Shown piece after piece: positions 11,480 through 21,893 of a stretch of 64,000 nt of DNA. The DNA lies in contig JBCFYV010000100.1 of the NCBI GenBank assembly GCA_039000515.1, forward strand, positions 25,344,351-25,408,350, in the 5' to 3' direction. Source of the stretch: Timema cristinae. Taxonomy: Eukaryota; Arthropoda; Insecta; Phasmatodea; Timematidae. Under the pieces are notes generated by a model that did not search any database, was not told the DNA's origin, and saw only the letters and a list, made by a program, of their open reading frames with translations. How positions within the stretch are numbered: position 1 is the first letter of the stretch; every line of letters starts with the position of its first letter. The translations under genes were made by a program, and so were the position numbers.

Positions 11480-11597
11480 GGTGACCGTTGGGATAATTCA
11501 CCTTAAGAGAAAAATACCAAAGGTACCAGCGGGAATCGAGTCCGGAACCCCCATATTTGTAGCCAGATGCACGGGGTCAGATTGTAATATGAATGGT
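11480..11597 (-). repeat. tRNA-like SINE fragment
   Basis: On the minus strand a block reading ctggctacaaatatgggggt then ttccggactcgattcccgct has a box B-like core. It may be a diverged SINE-D head. It abuts the LINE tail that follows. Confidence 0.4.
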
Positions 11598-12010
11598 AAT
11601 AATAATAATAAAATAATAATAATAATAATAATAATAATGGCATTTATTTATCTGGCGAAGCCTTCTCTTACACTTAACCAGGTTGAATACAACTTACAAT
11701 ATTAAAATTTATTGAAAAAATAACAAATTTTAACAAAGTAATATTCAAATAAGTCTAAAACCATTCGCACACTCATTCATATGTCCATTCAGTGGTTTCA
11801 AGAACTCGGTTTAGCTTGTTAGACAAGATAAATGGCTTAACCGCACGCCTGAGGGGAATTTTAGATGTTAGATGACTAGTCGAGTTATTTAGTTTGGTCC
11901 ACGCCTTTGACGCCAGGACAGTGAAAAGAATGAACATATATTTGAGATCTTTATATGGGGAACCGTAAGGAAAGGTATTGAGGCTGAAATGTTGATAATA
12001 TTTTGTGAAA
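11598..12010 (-). mobile_element. 5'-truncated LINE: end of ORF2 and 3' UTR
   Basis: On the minus strand the order is a coding relic (about 12010 to 11780), a TGA stop at about 11778, an AT-rich 3' UTR with aataaatttt, then cttcgccagataaataaatg and a (TTA)n tail (plus-strand AAT repeats at 11598-11637). The relic contains VLASKAWTKLNNSTSHL followed by a basic PLRRAVKPFIL stretch, which fits the FxVxAxKxWxxLP...FRRxLKxFL pattern at the C-terminus of many CR1/L2/Jockey-like LINE ORF2 proteins. Upstream similarity (FLTVPHIKI) lies in another frame, so a frameshift separates the two parts near 11933-11950. The clade is not certain, and the tail differs from the SINE-A/B tail, so this is not the obvious SINE partner. 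Confidence 0.65.
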
Positions 12011-12960
12011 CAATATCAATAAGTGTAGTCTTCGCCTTTTATTTATTCTTAACCAAAATAGTCTTATTTGGGTTCAACCAATTTATGTGAATAGCTCCGG
12101 ATGGGCTGGTAATATGTAGTACATACAAATAATAATGAGAAAATTAATATAGGCCTAGTCATCAAAATGTAAACATCTGAAATAGAGGTAATAAAAATAA
12201 GTTAACATAAACATAATACTTTACTGGACGATTTTTGTTCTATTAATCTTGAAAAAACATATTTAATAATTGGGGAAATATTGAATTTTATTATTTATTT
12301 ATTTTTAAGTAAATTGATTGAGCTTTCTACACGTCACACGTGATTTAAGTAACATTCACGTTTTTATTCGGGATGGTTTTGTCCCTAAATTGCAATGGGT
12401 GTTAAGAAATTTTAACAGCGCTCTAAATTATATTATCCATCTCGAAATACACACTGGAATCTATTTTAAACGTTGTCATATATTATTAGTAAAGCTATGT
12501 GTTTGCTATTATTTTATATAAATAACTAATGTGCACTTTTTAAAGGATTTTTTTTCATCAGTACAAGATTCACAAACTAATTTTAAAATAGGAAAAATTA
12601 CAGTCAAAAGTTTAGAAAAAAAATTAAATCAAGCTTTTAAAAATATCATTATAATATTTCATTGAAATTGTTGGTTTCCGCCAATAATGAAAGCTTTAAT
12701 TATATTATTTGAAGTTTTAATGCATCATACTGATATAGTAACATTTTGAGATGTCAAATACTGCCATTATTACTGTGTTATTACTATATAATAGTACATC
12801 TAGCCGTAAACACTTAGCGACAATATATTTACTAATGAGAGGAATTTTGCAAACATAATCCTACATGTACTTTCTAAACTAACTGATCAAATTAGAAAAC
12901 TACTTAAAAAAATACCTCAATTGAATGTGAAGAAAGGGAAACGCCTGAGTTTATTAGTCA
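12011..12960. other. AT-rich stretch, nothing recognised
   Basis: No supported gene or repeat. Confidence 0.4.
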
Positions 12961-12964
12961 ATAA

Positions 12965-13042
12965 ATATTTTCGGCCGTGCAAAGAATCGAATCTGGGAGC
13001 CATATATTAGTAAGCAGCTGCTCCACCAACTGGGGTAAGGTG
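12965..13042 (-). repeat. tRNA-like head of an unassigned SINE
   Basis: Minus strand: cttaccccagttggtggagc (box A-like) ... cagattcgattctttgcacg (box B-like). The spacing is tRNA-like. No matching body was found elsewhere in the window. Confidence 0.45.
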
Positions 13043-13227
13043 TTTGTTTGACTGTTGTCAGGCAAATTTTATTCCTGCCATGCCAACCACACACTCAAAA
13101 ATGATTTGATATTGATTTTATCCACGAAAACTATTATTTAAATAAACGTGATTCTTATTTTTGTAACCTTGTATGCCACTGTTATTATTATTGTCAAAAA
13201 TGTTTGCTTTTTTATTTTTTATTCATT

Positions 13228-13460
13228 TAGCACCACGCTTACTGCCCGTTCGGGTTATACGTTTAAGTACTAACTACTAAGAATTGGGAAGGTTGAATAT
13301 AGAAGAAGTGAACCTATATTTGCGTGGAGAGAGTGGAAAACCATTTAGGAAAAACCACCCCAGTTCACCCGAGTGAGGTTAGAACCTCAATCTCCCCATC
13401 CTCGGCAGTCTAGCTCAACAATAAACTAGCGCGTTAGCTAACTACCCACCAAGGCGGGTA
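13228..13460 (-). repeat. SINE-B copy
   Basis: Tail tagcaccacgcttactgccc on the left, body ggaaaaccatttaggaaaaa, box B region gaggttagaacctcaatctc, head ending ccaaggcggg. Confidence 0.8.
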
Positions 13461-13969
13461 CATTTTTTTAACATTTGGAAGTAACCTTTTATTTAGGCTT
13501 CGAGACTTTAAGGGCAGTGCTTTTTTCTTTTTTTTTTAAAGATAGCTACCCTCTCACTGCAGTATTTCTTATGGGAATGGCAGTTCTGAAGCTTCAAAAC
13601 CACTAAAAAGATTCTTCTATATTATTTTAGAATTTTTCTGCAATTAGCCTATCAATATATTTTATTTGTTTGAGAAAAATTATGTATATGCTTACGAACA
13701 TTTACTTTGATCTCATAGCCTGCGACGACATTACCTTTGACCTCCATTTCGGCTTGAATCTTATTTTGAAATAATAAACCACTTCAAAACGCGGGCTTCT
13801 TGAACATCTGTTACAAGTCTCAACACTCCGGTAGGTAGCCATCTTGATGCTACGTAGTTCTTTATCACTGACATACTTAGATAAAAATATTATAAAAACC
13901 GTGTACTTAAATTACATTTCACAGAATGGCGGAACTAATAATCATATTCAATTGTTAGAGTTTATTCTA

Positions 13970-14245
13970 AAATAATAATAATAATAATAATAATAATATT
14001 TAGCACCACGTCTTACTACCCGTTCGGGTTATACGCATTAACTACTAATTACGCTAATGGATTAGGAATTTGGAAGGTTTAATTAGAGGAAGTGAACCCG
14101 CATTTGCGTGGAGGGAGAGTGGAAAACAATTTAGGAACCCCCCCCCCCAGTTCACCCGACCGAGATTCGAACCTCGATCTCCCCCTCCTCAGCAGTCGAG
14201 CTAAACACGACAAGCGCGTTAGCCAACTACGCCACCGAGGCAGCT
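13970..14245 (-). repeat. SINE-B, young copy with TSD and C11 tract
   Basis: TSD gagtttattcta at 13958-13969 and 14246-14257. (AAT)n tail, shared SINE tail, body, C11 at 14138-14148, box B gagattcgaacctcgatctc, head ending ccaccgaggcag. Among the best preserved copies. Confidence 0.9.
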
Positions 14246-14439
14246 GAGTTTATTCTAGAACCAGTGGATTGTTGAAGTGATGGTTGCATTATATCGCGCT
14301 AAAACATTGGAAAAAATTATATAAAAAGAGGTATCACTGGACCTTTTCTCGCTTCCCCTACATCCCCACCTTAAACTACATGTAGGTAGGCCTATACCTT
14401 GATTTTCTTACTAATGGCTATTTGAACAATCTTTTATAA

Positions 14440-14660
14440 AATACAAACATATTTTTGCAGTCAGCTTTGATTACATTACACTATATTATTACTGTTATTT
14501 TATAGGTATTGATAATATATATATATCAAAGGTGACAGTTGCAGATCTCATGACTTGACGTATGAACACGGTAAAGTAGATCTTGTAACTTTTTTCTAAC
14601 TGTCAGATACAACATTTATTAGAAAATTTGAGATATACTTCGCTAATCATATTCAACTAA
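14440..14660 (+). repeat. repeat G
   Basis: Shares gattacatt..., a gacagttgcagatctcatga block, cttgacgtatgaacacggta, and tttctaactgtcagata with 31735-31925, 57790-57990 and 59318-59420. Unclassified dispersed repeat. Confidence 0.6.
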
Positions 14661-14775
14661 ATATTGTATGAGCGGCAGTATTTGCCGGATACCGAATCGC
14701 CGTGGGCGTGGGTGGCTTTCAAGAGCATGCAAATAACCCTGTATAGTTCAGTGCTAGAACATTGTTGCGCTAAGC

Positions 14776-15646
14776 CGGGGCTCTCCAAACTTTTTGATAT
14801 GCGGGCCACATATTATATTTTACACATTTTTGCGGGCCAAAACGTTCACCTGTTCTTCAAGTACAGTAACCCCTCATGGCTCATCACAGCTGACAGCTGA
14901 CAGTCAACATTTAGGTATATACCTAAATTTTGACTGTCAGAAGTGACAGCTGCTAAACACATGTTTTTTAAGATCATATGGTTCAGCGTAGGAATACATA
15001 ATTTGGTCTGGTAACTTTTCAAAGCTTATAGCTGTCATCTGTGAGCTGTCAGTCAGCACCAAAGAAGCCATGGGGCTACTGTAACATTATTTTTGCCCTG
15101 AATGCCTTGACGTGTACAATTATATCATAAATAAAATTAGTTTCAACATGCAAATTTAGATTCAAGTCATAATATGGCCATTCACATCTGTAAGAAATGC
15201 CACTTTCCAAAGCCAGTCAGTGTTTGATGAAAGTGATTGACGTTGATTCTTCTCTGTGAGATATGAATCACTTTATATGTAATAAATTATATTTATAATA
15301 ATTATTAGTCAATCTAATTCTTTTTAAATTAGGTAACATCTTTCGGGACTTTACTTTTACAACCTTCTGCCTGGAAACTTGGAACCACCTAAAAATCGCC
15401 ACAGTCAAGCCGTTCTGTTGCCGGTATAAGTAATTGGCGCCTGCGACTGAAAATGAGGGTTTGCAAATCCGACAGCATTCTGGCTTGGTGTCATGGGGGG
15501 AAGCACGCGTGCGGACAGAAACTGGACTTGTCAAATAAACTGTGTGGTTAGTAAATAACGATGGAAAACAATTAATTTGTTTTTTGATAAAATCTTGGAA
15601 CGGGCCGGATATAATCTTGTGGCGGGCCGTAGTTTGGAGACCCCTT
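14776..15646. mobile_element. hAT-type element, TIR with (G)GGGTCTCCAAACT
   Basis: 871 bp. The left end is CGGGGCTCTCCAAACTTTTT and the right end read inward is AAGGGGTCTCCAAACTACGG, both followed by CGGGCC motifs. 8-bp TSD CGCTAAGC (14768-14775) / CGCCAAGC (15647-15654), one mismatch. GGGGTCTCCAAACT ends are typical of a widespread group of hAT elements. No transposase frame. It contains a nested TA-flanked MITE at 14864-15081. Confidence 0.82.
14864..15081. mobile_element. Tc1/mariner-type MITE nested in the hAT element
   Basis: 218 bp bounded by TA (14862-14863 and 15082-15083). TIRs CAGTAACCCCTCATGGCT and, inward from the right, CAGTAGCCCCATGGCT. Subterminal cagctgacagctgacagtc motifs recur inverted around a central aggtatatacct palindrome. 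Confidence 0.75.
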
Positions 15647-15737
15647 CGCCAAGCTAAGGATTCCAGTTTCGCTTCCCTTGTAAAGGTTTCATTTTTAAAC
15701 TAATTGGACTAAACTAATCATATTTTGTTGTTTTTTA

Positions 15738-15935
15738 GCGCCACGTATTACCACCCATTCGGGTTATACTTTTATTTACTAACTACACTAATAGTTTTAT
15801 AGATTAGGAATGTTATATTAAGAGGAATTGTACACGTATTTGCATGTAGATGCGAACCTTGATCTACCCGTCATCGGCAGTCTAGTCTACTGTGAGAATA
15901 GCGCCTTAGACCATGCTGTCACTGAAGCGGGTAGT
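15738..15935 (-). repeat. SINE-B copy, internally deleted
   Basis: Tail tagcgccacgtattaccacc, then a shortened body and head (gatctacccgtcatcggcag ... ctgaagcgggta). The stretch between the body and box B seen in full copies is partly lost. Confidence 0.7.
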
Positions 15936-16212
15936 ACTCATATGCTAAAATACTTATTATTAACATCGCTATTGTATTTGTTTTCATAATTCAACATTCT
16001 TAACGTATCCTAAAAGGAAAAGGAACCATGACTTTTTTAATCACGAAAAGAAAAAAACACTTTTCAAATGAGTTTAGTTCATTGTTTTTTCCCCTCCCTT
16101 TCTGGTATGAAAGTTGTCATCAACTGTCATGAAAATGAAACATCGCTGAAAGCTTCCTTGGAAACCAAACAATGAGATAAACTACTAACGGTCCCGAGGG
16201 AGAAATGCTGCA

Positions 16213-16283
16213 AATCACGCAGGTTGAAAAGAGAGAGAGAAGGAGGGAAGGGAAGAAGAGGAGGAGAAGAAGAAAAGGGAACT
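16213..16283 (+). repeat. polypurine tract
   Basis: Almost unbroken A/G for about 60 bases (gagagagaaggagggaaggg and following), with the potential for triplex structure. Confidence 0.65.
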
Positions 16284-16289
16284 TAAAAT

Positions 16290-18040
16290 AATCTCACAGG
16301 TGACTTCACGCTGTGAGAGATGCGATGGTATATTTCCCTTGTTCTGTCTGCCCGTCCTCCTCCTGATCGCTGGGCTATGATCCCTCTACTTTTCGCTTGC
16401 CATTTCCCCAGAGAGGAGGAGTCCCTTCATCCCCCTTCTCTTAGCAGGGGTTCACCCCTCCCCCCACAACTAGAGCACAATCTGAGGAGGGTCCCCCCCC
16501 CCCAAATCACCTGCGTTATCCCCATCCACTACGATACCTTACATCCATGTGAAGATAAGTCGTCAATGTGCAAAAGTCTGGGGGTCATGAAACTTTTGGC
16601 CTTTTTTTTTTCTTTTCTTTTTTGCATTCTTGGATGCATCTAAAGATTTCATCTCGTGTTGGTTTTTTTCCTTTCTTGAATGCACATAAACGCGTTTTGT
16701 GGACACTCGGCTAGATGATGTTAAGAGAAAGAGATAACATCTTTCCAAATGTGACATTTCAAGTGGCAGAATCAGCCATCTTCCGCCCAATAGTTGACAA
16801 TAGGACATGGGTTGAAAAAGGACTAGGAGAAGGGGGTGATTGCAACGTTCATCTATATCTACGTATTTAGTACTAGTGTTAGAAAACATGTATTTCTTAA
16901 AAAGCTGTTTTTTTAATAAGTTTATGACCATATTTTATCAAATTTCTTACTTCTGTGCAACTCGAGAAAATTATCCACCCCGATGAGTACACATTTTAAG
17001 GCAACAAGTTTGCCACATGCTGGATCGTTGGTTACGATGAGGGTGTACTGGGGTGTGTTTTTACATCCACTTTTCCACTCAAGGGCTGAAGGTAATTTCT
17101 CTGATATACCATAACCACCTCTTAGATTACATCGTTAAGAACCTTTTTGTTGGAGAACCAATTAAAGAAGAAAAATATCTAGAAAATGAGACTTGTTTTG
17201 CCGTAAAGCTCATAGTTTGATGAGTTTGAACACTGTTTTTTCCTGCCCCCATAGCTTTATTTCCATCGGTCACCAAGTGGCAAACCAGGAAAAGCACCCC
17301 TGAGTAAAAAAGGAATAAAAATAAAAATAATAAAACTCCTCCTCCCCTTTGAATCCCTCAATCAACATATTCATGACCTCGGACAAGAAATAACTATTTC
17401 TAGAACACCATCTGTCTGTCTTCCTTGGTCTGTCTACCTGTGCTAATTTTCTATGGTCCTTTCCCCGTGAGTCCTGGCCAGCGGTCATTGCCCATGATTC
17501 CCTGCCCCCCTCCTCCTTAAAAAAAAAAAGGGGTCATTTTTCCTTCGGACAATACGGTTTATGCTTTTCATGTGTCAGTGCTCAACGAACGAACGGCTAA
17601 TCAAAGTGGACTATTTTAAAATATAACGTATGTTCTTTCGTCTGCGACAAAGTAATTTACATTTAAACGTCTCTGAAATTAAAGGTGCTTGGGAAAGTTT
17701 GGGTTGGCCAATCTTTACTATAATAACTCTTAATTTTAATATAATTTTAACTAGCCTTGAGAACATGGCTTATATATTTTTTTAATGTATATTACAAACG
17801 TATTTTGTTGAAACACGCACATTATATTTAAGGCTTATTTAAATATGAATTTTCCCAGGATTTTTGGTTTGATGAAAAGAGTAAGGAAATCATGGGAAAG
17901 GAATTTGAGGCTAAAGTATTTTAAATTATATGGATCTTAAATCGAATAATACTACAAGGATCTGGATATCTATTCTGACATGCATATTATCACTGAACGT
18001 GTGAATCCAACCACACAAACGAAAATAAGTGGCTTTTTTT
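16290..18040. other. stretch without recognised gene
   Basis: C/T-rich patches (16335-16510, including C10 at about 16494-16503), then AT-rich sequence. A 122-codon minus-strand frame (16563-16931) ends in a low-complexity Lys run and resembles nothing I know. I see no splice or family evidence for a gene. Confidence 0.4.
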
Positions 18041-18041
18041 T

Positions 18042-18292
18042 TAGCACCACATCTTAATACCCTTTCGGGTTATACGCTTATGCACTAATTACGCTAATGG
18101 TTTTAGGGATTAGGGAGATTATATTTATAAGAAGTGTACCCGAATTTGCGTGGATGGAGAATGGAAACAATTTTGTAAAAACCACCCTAAATACATCCGA
18201 CTGAGATTCGAACCTAAATCTCCCCGTCTTTCGCAGTCTAGTGTACTGCGAGGTAGTGCCTTAGACCATGCAGCTACCGAAGCGGGTAATAG
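18042..18292 (-). repeat. SINE-B copy
   Basis: Tail tagcaccacatcttaatacc, body gaagtgtacccgaatttgcg and tggaaacaattttgtaaaaa, box B gagattcgaacctaaatctc, head ending ccgaagcggg. Confidence 0.8.
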
Positions 18293-18725
18293 ACGTTATT
18301 AATTTTTTTTTTTAAAATGGTGATAAAATACCTTTATTACGTCATAACTGTCATAAATCTTGCCTTCTTTAGACATTAACTGATCAGGTCAGTGGTCTTT
18401 ATTTGGTTTGTTCGTGGTCTAACAGTTTACTGATACTGGGGATTTATTCATAAGGAACCTTAATCAATTAAGTTGTTATGGAAGAGATTGTGATATAAGG
18501 TCCGTATTTTTAATTAATATAACAACAAATCTTTGGGAGCGAAATAAATAAAATATCAATTTAATATAAACATCAAAACCGTGATTATTTTTTTTTTTAG
18601 AAAGTTAACTTTGAACCACCAACATTAATCGTAAATCGCTAACATTTGTCAATCTATTAGTATGTTTTATTTGATTTATTAATAATAAAATTAATCTAAA
18701 AAACTATCAAAGTCTTTCAATAATA

Positions 18726-18839
18726 CAGGTTGTTTCACCCGCTCTCAGCCCCCCCAAGTGCTTCTCATACACCATGTACGTCCATTAGTTTGAAAGTTAT
18801 AAAAGAAACTCAGGGGCCAAAAGCGAGTGAAACACCCTG
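18726..18839. mobile_element. 114-bp MITE with TA target duplication
   Basis: Flanked by TA (18724-18725, 18840-18841). Left TIR CAGGTTGTTTCACCCGCTCT; right TIR read inward CAGGGTGTTTCACTCGCTTT; both then reach a GGCCCC/CAGCCCC motif. Size, ends and TA duplication fit a Tc1/mariner-type MITE. Confidence 0.75.
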
Positions 18840-18925
18840 TACTTACTTATAGATTACAGTATTATTTCTCTTTACACCATTAATTAAATGGATAGAGAAT
18901 GTGAATACAATTTGTAATCTTTTTT

Positions 18926-18972
18926 CCGCCACTGTGACAATATAAGTTCGCCACTGTGACAATATAAGTTTT
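18926..18972 (+). repeat. 24-bp direct duplication
   Basis: cgccactgtgacaatataag followed by tt occurs twice in immediate succession. Confidence 0.8.
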
Positions 18973-19019
18973 CAGTTCTCAAATAACGAGCTTCCTTTGA
19001 AATTAAGATTATAGTTTAA

Positions 19020-19105
19020 TTATATATATGTATATATATACATATAATATATATATACACAAATATAAATAATATATATTGAGATTTCGCTCTTTCGCTC
19101 TCTCT

Positions 19106-19146
<41 letters not shown>
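19020..19146. repeat. (TA)n-rich tract
   Basis: Interrupted (TA)n at 19020-19080, a tcgctctttcgctctctctc spacer, then a pure (TA)n of about 36 bases. Confidence 0.85.
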
Positions 19147-19148
<2 letters not shown>

Positions 19149-19430
19149 TTTATGTCAATGTCAAATATACTAGGGGAGTATTCCCATCGATCAAACACCA
19201 ACAAAAGTTCATATAAAAATGTGTTTAGAAACGCTTGGTTTCTGAACTTTGAGGAATTTTACCGTTCAATTAATAAACAATCCACAGAAGAACTAGTGGA
19301 TTTAGACAAGGCCTAGTTTAACACAAAAAATAAAAACATAAAATGGTATCAAACAAGCTGTTGAAATTGGTGTCCTCTGCTCCACTGCATCCTCTGAGCC
19401 GGCGCCTCATGCTTTGTCGTACTCTTGTTG

Positions 19431-19432
19431 TT

Positions 19433-19463
<31 letters not shown>

Positions 19464-19601
19464 TTATTATTATTAGCACCGTTTTATTACTACCCGTTCG
19501 GGTTACACGCACTTACGCTAATGTGTAATGGTAGGGTGATTGTGAGATGAAATGAGGACCTAGAGTTTAACGTGGAATCCGAACCACGGTGGAGGCCTGG
19601 C
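19431..19601 (-). repeat. SINE-A, 5'-truncated, with TSD
   Basis: TSD gtcgtactcttgttg (19416-19430) and gtcgtactctgttg (19602-19615, one base shorter). The element retains the (TTA)n tail, shared tail and body up to ggtggaggcctggc; the tRNA head is absent. Truncation at the 5' end with a good TSD fits target-primed reverse transcription. Confidence 0.88.
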
Positions 19602-19615
19602 GTCGTACTCTGTTG

Positions 19616-20207
19616 ATTATACCTAGGATGTTACGTATTTGCTCACATCCGTTTACGAAACGCTCTCTTAAAACCTTAACACGAGTCAAAAGAGTTGCGT
19701 AAGCAATGGACTTTAAATAACTTGAGAGATTTAAAAAAACAAAAAATCCATTGGATTCAAATTTGGTGATCGAGCAGGTCATTCAATGGATCAACCACGA
19801 CCAAACAATCTTTGAGGAAAACTTTTACTTGGGTTGTGCGAAGCTTCGAAACAAAATCAACTTCGACTTCGTTTCAAAACAGATTCTGGCTTCAAAGCTT
19901 CGCCAATAAAGATGTTGACAGCTAAACTACTCCATTTATATTCAATTATAGCTATTCTCTGCTGTTTTGTACAATACAAATTAATATTAATATGGAATAA
20001 ATCCGAAGAAATTGAATTGTATGTTGTGATAATAACTTGATTTGTCAGAGTAACACGAAATATTACAAACAATTGTACAATAAAACATTTTCCAAGTAAT
20101 TTTAGTGCATAGATTAATATAAATAACCGCAATATAATATTTTTTCAAGCAAAAACTAACTAAAAGAAAATATTTGAACTTTGATTTGACTTCAAAAATA
20201 TTTCATT
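19616..20207. other. AT-rich stretch, nothing recognised
   Basis: Short frames on both strands (about 70-90 codons at 19834-20132) overlap each other and show no family resemblance. Confidence 0.35.
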
Positions 20208-20531
20208 TATTGGTTGACCTGGTGGTCTAGGGGTAAGGTGTCAGACATCTGTGTTGGGGGTCCGGGGTCCAATCCTCAGTCCCGGCACAGATTTATCTGA
20301 TTACCCAAACCCTTCCTTCACTTCTGACAAGACATCTTGTGAATGTGGGGAATGCCAGGCCTCCACCGTGGTTCGGATTCCACGTTAAACTGTAGGTCCT
20401 TCATTTCATCTCACAATCACCCTACCATTTCACATTAGCGTAAGGGGCGTATAACCCAAACGGGTAGTAAGACGCGGTGCTAATAATATAATAATAATAA
20501 TAATAATATAATTAATAATATAATAATAATA
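20208..20531 (+). repeat. SINE-A with TSD and long (TAA)n tail
   Basis: TSD atatttcatt at 20198-20207 and 20532-20541. Head ttgacctggtggtctagggg, box B-like ggggtccaatcctc, full body, tail cgtataacccaaacgggtag then gtaagacgcggtgctaa and (TAA)n of about 45 bases. Confidence 0.88.
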
Positions 20532-20735
20532 ATAATATTTCATTCATCCTATTTGAGTTCACTTCGAATTGAAAAAGTGGATTTCGCACACCACTAACCT
20601 TTACTAACCCTAAAACTAAACTTTGTATGTCCATGTTTATAAGGAACTTTCTAGTGTTAGGCCGATGCAAATATGCCCCTAAAATATTTGACACCAATTA
20701 AAATACACCCTCTATATATATAAATATATTTATAA

Positions 20736-20905
20736 ATCTCAACAGTTTTTGTATATTTATCACGAGCATCGCTGAATTTACCCATAACTTTTTCTCTTCA
20801 TTTAAAAAGTTTCATGTCAAATGCCACCCCTACTCACCAAGACAGATATTAAAGAGCTATTGGGCTTATTCTGTGTAGAAAATTAAAATAAATGTTTATA
20901 CACAA
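20736..20905. mobile_element. TTAA foldback element, central fragment
   Basis: Resembles the centre of the palindromic element at 58923-59308: aatctcaacagtttttgtat, a run with aaaaagtttcatgtcaaatg, gacagatatt, and gtagaaaattaaa. The termini are not recognisable. Confidence 0.5.
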
Positions 20906-20988
20906 GTCATATTTTATTTATTCTGTTGTTAAATTATCTAACTCGTCTCACGTTTCCTTATATTCCACTCAAAATAATACAACAAATA

Positions 20989-20990
<2 letters not shown>

Positions 20991-21026
<36 letters not shown>

Positions 21027-21255
21027 GCACCACGTCTTAATACCCGTTCGGGTTATACGCCCTTATTCTAATGTGTAATGGTAGGGTGATTGTGAGATGA
21101 AATGGAGGACCTACAGTTTAACCTGGGATCCGAACCACGGTGGAGGCCTGGCATTCCCTACATTCACAAGTTGTGAATAATGCAAGTTTTGTCAGAGGTG
21201 AGGAAGGGTTTGGTGATCAGATAAATCTGTGCCGGGACCGAGGATTGAACCCCGG
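20991..21255 (-). repeat. SINE-A with TSD, 5' part of head missing
   Basis: Perfect 13-bp TSD tacaacaaatata at 20978-20990 and 21256-21268. It stops at gaggattgaaccccgg (box B), so the box A half of the head is missing. It has an extra short insertion (ttgtgaataatgcaag) near 21170-21185, also seen in the copy at 37787-38110. Confidence 0.9.
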
Positions 21256-21499
21256 TACAACAAATATACTTCACACATTGTTACACTAGCGCTGTTTCCC
21301 GGAATTTATTTGAACCTTTAGGGGAAGTAGGAGGGAGGGGAGATGTCAAGGAAAATCAACATGTTGGAGGGTCAAGAAAATAACGTCTTCATAAGTAGAT
21401 GATCGTAATTTATTACAAAAATTATCTTTTACTTTCGTGCAATGTTAACATATATGGAATAATGATTATAAGTCCATTAAGGATATTTTTTTTTTACAG

Positions 21500-21893
21500 A
21501 AAGTGAAATACTTTTCTGTAAAGTATAAATTGATAGTGGCTGGCTGGCATCAGATAAAATATTTAACTATTCAAAAGCATATCAGTCGCAACAAACATGT
21601 CCGTGGTATCCAGAATATCGATAAAAAGAAAACCCCTCAACTATTACTTGTACTAAATGCATTCAAGAATCAAGAAAAATCCTCAACAGTTTATAAAGAT
21701 TTGTGTGACGTTCTGGTATCTGCGAACATTCCTCTGTGGAAATTGAGCAATGTTAAACTAAAGAATTTCCTGTGACTGTATACGAGTCACACTATTCCAG
21801 ACGAGTCCACACTGAGGAAAAACTGGAAATGGACTGACCAGAAGAGATGTTTTTGCTTACGTGTATAATGTAAATCCTGACTCTTGTAATAAA
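21500..21893 (+). pseudogene. exon-like relic of a CGGBP1/hAT-type zinc-finger protein
   Basis: A polypyrimidine run plus acag (AG at 21498-21499) looks like a splice acceptor. From 21500 an open frame of about 90 codons runs to TGA at 21773-21775; it has no ATG at its 5' end. The N-terminal part resembles a BED/U1-type zinc finger, with TIQKHISRNKHV placed like the paired-histidine half; the expected CxxC cysteines are absent (the start reads KYFSVKYKLIVAG). The later part, KDLCDVLVSANIPLWKLSN, resembles the segment after the zinc finger in arthropod CGGBP1-like and hAT-derived proteins. Directly after the stop the same frame continues with YTSHTIPDESTLRKNW, the next conserved block in such proteins as I recall them, until TAA at about 21867. 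AATAAA lies at 21888-21893. I infer a degraded terminal exon or retro-copied fragment. An upstream exon was not found. Confidence 0.6.

Noticed and set aside
16563..16931. 122-codon minus-strand frame ending in a Lys-rich run
   Set aside because: The Lys run comes from a T-rich low-complexity tract, the rest resembles nothing known, and the opposite strand is open as well.
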